Assembly (NCBI RefSeq): GCF_000317475.1
Contig: NC_019729.1
Coordinates: 6,979,445 to 7,043,444 of the forward strand
Length of the DNA stretch: 64,000 nt
Direction: 5' to 3'
Source: Oscillatoria nigro-viridis PCC 7112
Lineage (GTDB): Bacteria > Cyanobacteriota > Cyanobacteriia > Cyanobacteriales > Microcoleaceae
Notes under the pieces: generated by a model
The model's input: the letters and a program-made list of their open reading frames with translations, nothing else
Database searches by the model: none
What the model was told of the DNA's origin: nothing
Program-made: the position numbers and the translations under genes
In this document: positions 41,471-49,039 of the stretch, piece by piece
Position numbering within the stretch: position 1 is the stretch's first letter
How the letters are laid out: the number at the start of each line of letters is the position of its first letter

Positions 41471-41548
41471 AATATGAACCAGTCGGCGCAGGCAGACTTT
41501 GTTTGAGGTAAAGCGGTTTCAACCGCCGAATCATAACTGTAATGCCAT

Positions 41549-42589
41549 TCAAGTCTGTACTGAAAATTCTTCACAATCGATTCCCCAATTCACCCATTTA
41601 ATCGCTTCTCTGGCTGAGTTGATATCGGGCGGCACTCGCAAAGCGTGAATAAATCCGGTGCTGGGACAAGTCATTTTTAACAGATAAATCGGCTCTACGT
41701 CAACGTTTGTATCAATTTTTAATAAGGTGTATTCTTGCCAAGTATCTAATTCAACGGCTGCTAATTCGCGGGCTATGCGATCGTAACCAATTCCTTGAAT
41801 TAGCACTCGCTTGAGTTCGGCGTTTTCTTCTGATAAAAGCCATTGGGGTTGCCACTCGTTGGGGTGAATTTTTCCGTATTTTTCGGGTAAGGTGACGCCG
41901 TGATAGGAATAGAGGCTGTATCCGTCAGCAAATTGAATGGCGGGCCCTCCTTCGGCGTGGAGGCGGTGTTGGCTGTCGAAGGAGAGGATGCGGGGGCGAT
42001 CGCACACAATACAAACTTTTTCATAGGTAAAAATCCAGCCGCATTGAGTTGTCAAAGACTTAAGCGCTTGCCATTTTATGGGGTTGTATTTGCACTTTAA
42101 GACGGAGAAGCAGAAGTCACAATCTGCCGCAAATTCTGCCCATACTATAGAATCTAGAGGCTCATAATTTTCGTCATGAAAAAATTCTTCCTCACCAAGG
42201 CTTGCTTCCAATAGTTCCTGAAAAATATCAGAAAATCTATTCCATGCTTGCGGGTAAAACGTGCCCGACAACTCATCTGAAAGCTGTTCGCTTATATTTT
42301 CCCAAGTCTCGTTGTACAGTTGCTCTGCAAATTTCTCAAAAAGGTTGGCTCCGAATTTTTTATATAGCTGAGTAAGTGATTCGCAGCTCATAAGAAGATT
42401 AGCGGCTTCGTAGGGGCTACCGCAAAAAATAATTTCCGGTTCTTTTTCGTCAATTGCGAGGTAAGCTTGTTTAACTGCCTCTGCTGCTTTTTCGCGATCG
42501 ATCGGCTCAGTGGAGTACATGATTTCGCACCACTTTTCATTATAAACTAGCATTAAATCTTCTTGTTCTGGAGTAAGTTTTTCAATCAT
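41549..42589 (-). CDS. DUF6745-like protein coupled to a toxin-antitoxin pair
   Basis: A 346-residue acidic protein. The middle and end contain FDSQHRLHAEGGPAIQFADG and YSLYSYHGVTLPEKYG, the DUF6745 pattern as remembered; the N-terminal half is helical. RALRVPPDINSAREAIKWV-type HALRVPPDINSAREAIKWV forms the end. No catalytic motif is recognised. Its ATG lies inside the upstream toxin gene, overlapping its stop by 8 bases (ATGATTGA), so it should be translated with the toxin. This makes a three-gene antitoxin-toxin-DUF6745 unit. Its role in the unit is unknown. No signal peptide. Confidence 0.75.
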   Translation of the reverse strand: MIEKLTPEQEDLMLVYNEKWCEIMYSTEPIDREKAAEAVKQAYLAIDEKEPEIIFCGSPYEAANLLMSCESLTQLYKKFGANLFEKFAEQLYNETWENISEQLSDELSGTFYPQAWNRFSDIFQELLEASLGEEEFFHDENYEPLDSIVWAEFAADCDFCFSVLKCKYNPIKWQALKSLTTQCGWIFTYEKVCIVCDRPRILSFDSQHRLHAEGGPAIQFADGYSLYSYHGVTLPEKYGKIHPNEWQPQWLLSEENAELKRVLIQGIGYDRIARELAAVELDTWQEYTLLKIDTNVDVEPIYLLKMTCPSTGFIHALRVPPDINSAREAIKWVNWGIDCEEFSVQT

Positions 42590-42893
42590 CGCTGTCCTTT
42601 ATATCTGCAAGCAATTTCTCTAAATCTTCGTAGTTATAAGGCGGACGTTTCCGCACAGTGAATACGTCTACAATTTTATCAGCTTCAGTAATTGCATAAA
42701 CTATCCGCCAGTTATCAATTCGCAGGCGCCACAAATCAAGCTCAAAAGAAACATCAAGCTGTTTGCTCTGAGGTGGGCGAGGATTTTCTGCTAATTCACG
42801 AATTGCTTGTCGCACTCGCTGTCGGATATTCCCCGGCAGGCTTTTGATTTCTTGAAATGCCTGGGGTCTGATGTAAACTGTGTAATTACTCAC
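42582..42893 (-). CDS. RelE/ParE-type toxin
   Basis: A 103-residue RelE-fold protein: YTVYIRPQAFQEIKSLPGNIRQRVRQAI opens the fold in two blocks, then LWRLRIDNWRIVYAITEADKIVDVFTVRKRP, whose R-I-D-x-W-R-I-V-Y strand is a family signature, and a Lys/Arg-rich C-terminal part with VRKRPPY. The fold is intact. The start overlaps the antitoxin stop by four bases (ATGA), and its own end overlaps the next gene. It is predicted to be an mRNA interferase or gyrase-type toxin; the family does not decide between them. Confidence 0.88.
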   Translation of the reverse strand: MSNYTVYIRPQAFQEIKSLPGNIRQRVRQAIRELAENPRPPQSKQLDVSFELDLWRLRIDNWRIVYAITEADKIVDVFTVRKRPPYNYEDLEKLLADIKDSDD

Positions 42894-43114
42894 TCTAGCT
42901 CCGATTCCACATCATCCCATTTCAACCAACCGGCACGAGCGCGATTTCCACCAGCAGCTTTTAACTCCTTTAATGCTTGTTTGGCAATTTGCAAATCTTC
43001 TAAAGTCTCTAACCATTCGATGAGTGCTTGCCAAGTTTCGATATCTAAGACAGCAACTTGTTTGCCTTTTATCTTGAGAAACTCAACTGACTGCAATACT
43101 TCTAATCCGGTCAT
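42890..43114 (-). CDS. Antitoxin of the RelE-DUF6745 operon
   Basis: A 74-residue protein. Residues 1-20 (TGLEVLQSVEFLKIKGKQVAV) form a small beta part as in Phd/YefM-like or related antitoxins, followed by a helical, toxin-binding half (ALIEWLETLEDLQIAKQALKE). It overlaps the toxin start by four bases and is first in the operon. No named antitoxin family is certain. Intact. Confidence 0.75.
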   Translation of the reverse strand: MTGLEVLQSVEFLKIKGKQVAVLDIETWQALIEWLETLEDLQIAKQALKELKAAGGNRARAGWLKWDDVESELE

Positions 43115-43167
43115 TCAGGCTTCCTGTATTTTGATAATAGGTATAACTTAAGTATAGGTGTATCTCA

Positions 43168-44418
43168 TTAATTTTGCACGCGAACCCTAGTTAATCCAAA
43201 ACCAATTAATCGCGCTGGAATATTTCGCAAAATTGGTAACTGCAAAAAAGGTGGCGGTGTAAACGGTCGATCGCTATTTAATGCCCCTTTAATAATTTGC
43301 TCCTGTATCAAGGACTGAAATGCTTGAATTACCCGCGTGGGTAACTCCCGCTGTCGCTGCACTTCTGCCAAATCCCGCAGATGCACGCGATCGTTTTTCA
43401 GGGGGGCGCTGAGTACATTGGCGGCGACGACAGCATCTTGAATAGCATAGTTAATTCCCACGCCACCTACGGGCGACATGACGTGAGCGGCATCCCCAAT
43501 TAACAGCAAACCGGGACGATACCAGCGGGGAAGGCGACTGGATTCAACGGACAGAAAAGAAATTTGCGACCAATCTTTCAGTTGCTCGACCCTATCTGCA
43601 AATTCCGGTGCTAATTCAGCAACGGATTTTTGCAAAGCTTCTATTCCTGATTCGCGCAATTTCTGATAGCTGCCTTTCAGAATAATGTAACCGAGTTGCC
43701 AATAATCCAAGCGGTCGATCGTGACTAATAAATGACCTCCAACAGCTCGACCTCCCACGCCGGAATCTTTGACATCATGCGGGCTGCGCGGCAAACGAAA
43801 CCACAGGACATCCATCGGCGGGGAAGTTTTAATCGCTTCAAAACCTGCTAATTGGCGAAGGCGAGAAAAGCGACCGTCTGCACCGACTGTGAGGGTCGAT
43901 CGCACTTCATGCCATCCCCCGCGTCCTCGGTATCGAATGCCGCACACAACGCCATTTTCGACGATCGTTTCTTGTACGTTAGCTCCCATTACTAGCTGAA
44001 AACTGGGGTAGCGCTGCGCTTCGGCGGTGATAAATTCGAGAAACTTGACTTGGGGAAGAATAGTGATGTAAGGATACTTGGTTTTGAGATATGCAAAATC
44101 TACGAGTGTGGCGGTATTGACCGCAGCTTGGATGGTGAGGCGGCGCATTTTTGTATGGGGCAATTCCAGCAATTTTTCGGCTATTCCCAATTGCTCCATA
44201 ATTTCCATTACTGACGGATGCAGCGTATCGCCGCGAAATTCTCGGTCAAAATCTTTGTGTACTTCTAGCAGCATGACGGGAATATTTTGCCGCGCTAAAA
44301 GTAATGCTAAAACAGCACCTGCCGGCCCACCTCCGACAATGCAGCAGTTGGTATGCTGCACGTCAACTATCGAGTGTTCTTGACAGGTTTCTGAATTTTG
44401 AACAGAGTTGACAGTCAT
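43168..44418 (-). CDS. FAD-dependent aromatic monooxygenase-like protein
   Basis: A 416-residue flavoprotein of the PHBH/UbiH class. Residues 18-45 hold the FAD motif NCCIVGGGPAGAVLALLLAR, about 150-175 the DG motif VGADGRFSRLR, and about 305-325 the FAD-ribityl motif LLIGDAAHVMSPVGGVGINY. Such enzymes hydroxylate aromatic compounds or quinone precursors with NAD(P)H and O2; the substrate is not determinable. The start MTVNS is chosen because AGGAA lies ten bases before it; nine more residues are possible. It stands alone, separated from dnaK by a gene-free stretch. Confidence 0.88.
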   Translation of the reverse strand: MTVNSVQNSETCQEHSIVDVQHTNCCIVGGGPAGAVLALLLARQNIPVMLLEVHKDFDREFRGDTLHPSVMEIMEQLGIAEKLLELPHTKMRRLTIQAAVNTATLVDFAYLKTKYPYITILPQVKFLEFITAEAQRYPSFQLVMGANVQETIVENGVVCGIRYRGRGGWHEVRSTLTVGADGRFSRLRQLAGFEAIKTSPPMDVLWFRLPRSPHDVKDSGVGGRAVGGHLLVTIDRLDYWQLGYIILKGSYQKLRESGIEALQKSVAELAPEFADRVEQLKDWSQISFLSVESSRLPRWYRPGLLLIGDAAHVMSPVGGVGINYAIQDAVVAANVLSAPLKNDRVHLRDLAEVQRQRELPTRVIQAFQSLIQEQIIKGALNSDRPFTPPPFLQLPILRNIPARLIGFGLTRVRVQN

Positions 44419-44734
44419 ATTTTTATGTTCCTGTTTGCTCAACAATTCTGCTAGCTGCTTTTAGTTTAGCAAAACGCAGTAGTTAATTAATTCTCTAATT
44501 TTTTTTGCTCTCAAAAGATGGACATACACGGCTTTCCCAAGTTGACACTCCTACTCCTAAAGGCGATCGCCAATCCACTCTTGGGATCGATCGCACCCAG
44601 CCAACCCCAGCCTCAGCCGCAGGTGAGGCAATCCCCCCGCAGCCCCCGCTTCTCGACGCGGTACAATAAATGCAATCATACTTAACGCTTATATTGAAAA
44701 AGCTACACACAACGCCACAGGAGATAACTGACGC
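44419..44734. other. Gene-free stretch between the monooxygenase and dnaK
   Basis: No gene is seen. Near 44525-44570 CCCAAGTTGACACTCCTACT resembles the flank of cyanobacterial IS200/IS605 end hairpins, possibly a decayed end. AGGAGA about 12 bases before the dnaK ATG is its ribosome site; a TACAAT at 44662 could be a -10 box without a good -35. Confidence 0.45.
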
Positions 44735-46819
44735 ATGGGTAAAGTAGTTGGCATTGACCTCGGAACAACAAACTCAGTAGTAGCCGTCATGGAAGGCGGC
44801 AAACCGGTTGTGATTGCCAATGCAGAAGGGATGCGGACAACTCCCTCGGTAGTCGCTTTCACAAAGGAAGGAGAACGCCTTGTCGGACAGATGGCCAGAC
44901 GCCAAACTGTTCTCAACCCGCAAAACACGTTTTACGCCGTCAAGCGGTACATCGGACGCAAATATACCGAACTGACTCCTGAATCGAAGCGCGTCCCTTA
45001 CACAACTCGCCGCGACGAAAACGGGAACATCAAAGTCAAGTGTCCCCGCCTGAAAAAAGATTTTGCCCCAGAGGAAATTTCGGCGATGGTTTTGCGGAAA
45101 CTGGCCGATGAAGCCAGCCGCTATCTGGGACAAGAGGTGACGGGGGCTGTAATTACTGTTCCGGCTTATTTCAACGATTCGCAGCGACAGGCGACGCGGG
45201 ATGCGGGACGAATTGCCGGACTTGAAGTCAAGCGGATTTTAAATGAGCCGACAGCGGCTTCTTTGGCTTACGGTTTGGACAGGCGAGAAAGTCAAACTAT
45301 TTTAGTGTTTGATTTGGGCGGCGGTACTTTTGATGTGTCGATTTTAGACGTGGGAGACGGAGTATTTGAAGTCAAAGCAACTAGCGGCGACACTCAATTA
45401 GGTGGCAATGATTTTGACTCCAAAATTGTTGATTGGTTGGCAGATCAATTCTTAGAAAAAGAAGGAATTGATTTGCGACGGAACCGCCAAGCTTTGCAGC
45501 GATTGATGGAAGCGGCAGAAAAAGCCAAGATTGAGCTGTCGGGAGTCGGTGTCACGGAGATTAATTTGCCGTTTATCGATGCAAATGAAGACGGGCCTTT
45601 GCATCTGGAAACGCGACTGACTCGCGGTCAATTTGAGGGGCTGTGCACAGATTTGGTGCAGCGGTTGCGGCGGCCGGTGAAACAAGCTTTGGCCGATGCA
45701 AATTTGAGTCCTTCTCGCATTGATGAAGTTGTGCTAGTCGGCGGTTCGACTCGCATTCCTTTGGTTCAGGAAGTTGTTCGCAGTTTGATCGATCGAGAAC
45801 CGAATCAAAATGTCAATCCCGATGAAGTTGTGGCGGTGGGAGCAGCTATTCAGGCGGGGATTTTGGGGGGGGATGTCCGCGATGTGCTGTTGTTGGACGT
45901 GACGCCGCTGTCGCTGGGTTTGGAAACTATCGGCGGGGTGATGAAAAAACTGATTCCTCGGAATACTACTATTCCAGTCAGGCGATCGGACATTTTTTCC
46001 ACTGCTGAAAACAACCAAACTGTGGTAGAAATTCACGTAATCCAAGGAGAACGGGAATTAGGCAGAGATAATAAGTCTTTGGGACGGTTTAAACTAACTG
46101 GAATTCCGCCGGCACCGCGAGGGATTCCGCAGGTGCAAGTAGCTTTTGATATTGATGCTAACGGGATGCTGTTGGTGACTGCTTTGGACAAAACTACCGG
46201 CAGGGAACAAAGCATTACCGTGCAAGGTGCTTCGACGCTGACTCAGCAGGAAGTGAATCAAATGATTCGCGATGCGGAACAGTTTGCTCAAGCTGATAAG
46301 TTGCAGCGGGAAAGGGTAGAAAAACGCAATCGGGCTGAAGCTTTAGCTTATCAAGCCGAGCGGCAGTTGCGAGAGGTGGCGCTCGATCGCGGAATGCAGT
46401 TTGCTCAAAGAAGCCGCCAGCGAATTGAAACTTTAATTCGGGAATTGCGAGACAGTTTGGAACGCAACGACGAGCGGGGAGTTGACCAAGTTGGTTCGGA
46501 TTTGCAGGATGCTCTTTACGATTTGAGCCGGGAAGTTTCCGCGTTTGCGATGGATGACGATGATGACGATTTCTTTGAGTCTGTGAAGCGGACTTTTACC
46601 GGTGACAGTACCAAGCGGCGCAGCGATGATAGCAGCTATTATCAAAATCCTAAACCGTACAGGCGATCGACTGTCGATCCAATTCCCGATCGTTCCTACG
46701 ATCGTTCCTACGATCGTATGAACGATCGTTCCTACGATCGTAGAAGCAGTGCTAATCGCCCCACTCGCCCTTATCAAAATCAAAGCGACGATTGGGATGA
46801 TGACGACGATTGGTTGTAA
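44735..46819 (+). CDS. dnaK: Chaperone DnaK (Hsp70), DnaK1-type
   Basis: A 694-residue Hsp70. The nucleotide domain has VGIDLGTTNSVVAVMEGGKP, PAYFNDSQRQATRDAG, ILNEPTAASLAYGLD, VFDLGGGTFDVSILD and VLVGGSTRIPLVQ. The substrate domain follows with NTTIPVRRS and DANGMLLVTALDKTTG. The C-terminus is unusual: a Tyr/Asp/Arg-rich tail (RSYDRSYDRMNDRSYDRR) and a final DDDDDWL, unlike the EEVD-like tail of other Hsp70 types. This resembles the DnaK1 branch among cyanobacterial DnaKs, as remembered. A dnaJ gene follows 660 bases later. AGGAGA precedes the ATG. Confidence 0.95.
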   Translation: MGKVVGIDLGTTNSVVAVMEGGKPVVIANAEGMRTTPSVVAFTKEGERLVGQMARRQTVLNPQNTFYAVKRYIGRKYTELTPESKRVPYTTRRDENGNIKVKCPRLKKDFAPEEISAMVLRKLADEASRYLGQEVTGAVITVPAYFNDSQRQATRDAGRIAGLEVKRILNEPTAASLAYGLDRRESQTILVFDLGGGTFDVSILDVGDGVFEVKATSGDTQLGGNDFDSKIVDWLADQFLEKEGIDLRRNRQALQRLMEAAEKAKIELSGVGVTEINLPFIDANEDGPLHLETRLTRGQFEGLCTDLVQRLRRPVKQALADANLSPSRIDEVVLVGGSTRIPLVQEVVRSLIDREPNQNVNPDEVVAVGAAIQAGILGGDVRDVLLLDVTPLSLGLETIGGVMKKLIPRNTTIPVRRSDIFSTAENNQTVVEIHVIQGERELGRDNKSLGRFKLTGIPPAPRGIPQVQVAFDIDANGMLLVTALDKTTGREQSITVQGASTLTQQEVNQMIRDAEQFAQADKLQRERVEKRNRAEALAYQAERQLREVALDRGMQFAQRSRQRIETLIRELRDSLERNDERGVDQVGSDLQDALYDLSREVSAFAMDDDDDDFFESVKRTFTGDSTKRRSDDSSYYQNPKPYRRSTVDPIPDRSYDRSYDRMNDRSYDRRSSANRPTRPYQNQSDDWDDDDDWL

Positions 46820-46994
46820 TTGAAGGAAGAAGGAAGAAGGAAGAGGGAAGAAGGAAGAAGGAAAATAGTGGATTTTATGCAGATAATTTGTGACGGCTGT
46901 TTTCCTAATTCTTCTGGGCTCCTTTCTTTCTCCTCTCCTACAGTAGATTTCTTTGAATTAGATAAAGATTACTAGGATAAGTAAGGAGAAAATT

Positions 46995-47356
46995 ATGTTG
47001 TATGACCCATAGAGAACAATACATCTGGCAGCGTGGTATTTATTGATATTTGTCAACTTTGCTACGAATTAACTAAATCTTTTCATTCGTCTGAACTTTA
47101 TGGTATTACCAGTCAAATTCGTCGTGCATCTGTATCAGTACCAGCTAACATGGCGGAGGGATATGGGCGTGTTACTAGACAAGAGTATATTCGATATTTG
47201 CGAATAGCTCTCGGTTCGCTCAGAGAACTGGATACTCATCTAGTGATTTCTGAAAGAGTAGGGTTAGCAGCACCAGAAAAAATCTCACCAGTTATCAAAG
47301 AAGCAGATGAACTCACAGGATTAATTGTCAGTACAATCAACAAACTAGAAGGATAA
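46995..47356 (+). pseudogene. Frameshifted four-helix-bundle (23S rRNA IVS-type) gene
   Basis: The family normally starts with a W-Q-x-x-I-D segment and runs about 115-120 residues. Here ATG at 47002 opens MTHREQYIWQRGI and then meets a stop, while the rest DICQLCYELTKSFHSSELYG, TSQIRRASVSVPANMAEGYG, RYLRIALGSLRELDTHLVI continues in another frame from 47033. The join carries a duplicated TATT (47037-47044). Removing one copy restores an unbroken reading from 47002. A GTG at 47033 could still start a shortened protein of 107 residues. AAGGAG (46983-46988) is best spaced for an ATG at 46995, which reads only five codons. The gene sits between dnaK and dnaJ. Confidence 0.75.
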
Positions 47357-47412
47357 AACCTCATCCCTCATCCTTCTTGCTTCATCCCTCATCCTTCTTC
47401 CTTCTATCCTTT

Positions 47413-47462
47413 ACATCCGTTACATTCGTTACATCCCGTACATTGCTCGTTGCCGAACTTCC
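47413..47462. repeat. 50 bp repeat shared with the trpE leader
   Basis: ACATCCGTTACATTCGTT, ACATCCCGTACATTGCTCG and TTGCCGAACTTCC, ending 17 bases before the dnaJ ATG. The copy before trpE ends at 15835. Confidence 0.75.
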
Positions 47463-47479
47463 CTCATCCTTCTCTAACT

Positions 47480-48613
47480 ATGCAGAATTTTCGCAATTAC
47501 TATCTAATTTTGGGAGTGCCCAAAGATGCCACGGCTGATGAAATAAAAAAAGCCTATCGACGGCTAGCCAGACAGTTGCACCCTGACGTGAATCCGGGGG
47601 ATAAATCTGCTGAAGATAGATTTAAGGATATTAATGAAGCTTACGATATTCTTTCCGACATCGACAAGCGAACTCAATACGACCAATTTAGTAAATTCTG
47701 GAAGCAAAAGGGATTTCAAGGAAAGCAAGGGGTGCGACTTCCCAATTTCAAAACTTGGGGAAACACTAAAACTACCCGCAAAAAACCGGCCGAAGATGTC
47801 GATTTTAGCGATTACTCGGATTTTAATAAATTTCTCGACCAAGTGCTCGGAAGGCGCCGGGAAGTGAGGATGGCGACAGCGAATGATGCACCGGGCTTTG
47901 CCTCCTCTGAACCGTGGAGTACGGCTTCTAAGAAAACGAGTTATGTGGCTAATTCTCGCCCGCCTAGAAGGGATTTGGACGATCGCGAAATGCGACGGGA
48001 AACAGTCGATCGCGAAATGCGACGGGAAACAGTCGATCGCGAAATGCGACGGGAAACAGTCGATCGCGAAATGCGACGGGAAACAGCCGATCGCGAAATG
48101 CGACGAGACATTGAGGCCAGGCTAACTCTGCCTTTGGAAAGGGCTTATTCGGGTGGTACCGAGCGAATTCGTCTGGAAGATGGGCGAGCGATCGAGGTAA
48201 ATCTGCCTCCTGCTATGGTATCAGGCCAGCGGATTCGCTTGCGAAATCAAGGTATAGGCGGCGGAGATTTATATTTAAAAATCACAGTTTCTCCCCATCC
48301 ATTTTTTCGATTGGAAATGTCGGATGTTTGCTGCGAATTGCCGCTGACTCCCAGCGAAGCGGTGTTGGGTGGAGATGTGGAAGTACCGACGCTGGATGGT
48401 AGGGTGAAAATGAAATTGCCACCGGGAGTAACGACTGGAAAGCGGTTGCGGCTGGCTAACAAGGGCTATCCGACCGGAAATGGCGATCGGGGCGATCAAT
48501 TGGTAGAAATTCAGGTGTTAATTCCCCAGGAAATTAGTGAGGAGGAACGGGAATTATACGAAAAGTTGCGACAGGTTGAGTCTTTTAAACCGCGTCAGGA
48601 TTTATCGGTTTAA
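47480..48613 (+). CDS. dnaJ: DnaJ-type co-chaperone with an expanded repeat linker
   Basis: A 377-residue Hsp40. The J domain (1-65) has YYLILGVPKDATADEIKKAY and the HPD motif in LHPDVNP that stimulates DnaK ATPase. There is no Cys-rich zinc finger, so it is a class B (CbpA-like) protein. The C-terminal domains follow with LTLPLERAYSGGTERIRLE, GGDLYLKITVSPHPFFRLE and GDVEVPTLDGRVKMKLP. Between them lies a tandem repeat (about residues 168-210) of a 9-residue unit DREMRRETV made by a 27 bp minisatellite. The start MQNFRNYY is preferred over a longer frame through repeat DNA. Probably works with the neighbouring DnaK. Confidence 0.93.
   Translation: MQNFRNYYLILGVPKDATADEIKKAYRRLARQLHPDVNPGDKSAEDRFKDINEAYDILSDIDKRTQYDQFSKFWKQKGFQGKQGVRLPNFKTWGNTKTTRKKPAEDVDFSDYSDFNKFLDQVLGRRREVRMATANDAPGFASSEPWSTASKKTSYVANSRPPRRDLDDREMRRETVDREMRRETVDREMRRETVDREMRRETADREMRRDIEARLTLPLERAYSGGTERIRLEDGRAIEVNLPPAMVSGQRIRLRNQGIGGGDLYLKITVSPHPFFRLEMSDVCCELPLTPSEAVLGGDVEVPTLDGRVKMKLPPGVTTGKRLRLANKGYPTGNGDRGDQLVEIQVLIPQEISEEERELYEKLRQVESFKPRQDLSV
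47981..48106 (+). repeat. 27 bp minisatellite inside dnaJ
   Basis: Four full copies and one partial copy of GATCGCGAAATGCGACGGGAAACAGTC (units begin at 47981, 48008, 48035, 48062, 48089), nearly identical at DNA level. It encodes DREMRRETV. The unit starts with the HIP1-like GATCGC. Confidence 0.95.
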
Positions 48614-49039
48614 TTTAGAGTACGCAATGCCCCAGTTGAATTTTGTAGGGGCGCAATAATGCGCGCCTTACTACTAATGCTGTACGAAAAATTAGGAGAT
48701 GCTTGGCTAAATTTTACTGACATATCACATTTAGCCACTTGGCTGTAAATAGATGATATGAAATCCGTGGGTATAGCAATTATTCATCTCTCTCTTCTCT
48801 TCCTCTGCGCCCTCTGCGGCCTCTGCGGTTTAATAATTCCCAAACAACCGTAAACGATAAGATTTGTCGCCAGAATAGCCGTTAGCGCAGCCCGCCCCTA
48901 CGGGGGCTACGCCAACGAAGAGGATCGCACTTTCAGCAATCCTGGATCGCATAAGTAAAATTACTGTTGTGATTATTCCTGAACTAGCAGAGAATTAACA
49001 ATAAGGTAATTTTCCCACAATTAGGAGCAGTCTGCAGCG
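48614..49039. other. Gene-free stretch with repeats after dnaJ
   Basis: Holds CCTCTGCGCCCTCTGCGGCC (48800-48819), a copy of the CTCTGCG family, and GTTAGCGCAGCCCGCCCCTA with GGGGGCTACGCCAACG (48882-48918), a type of repeat common in cyanobacteria. No gene is supported. AGGAGC about 15 bases before the next ATG is the likely ribosome site. Confidence 0.6.
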
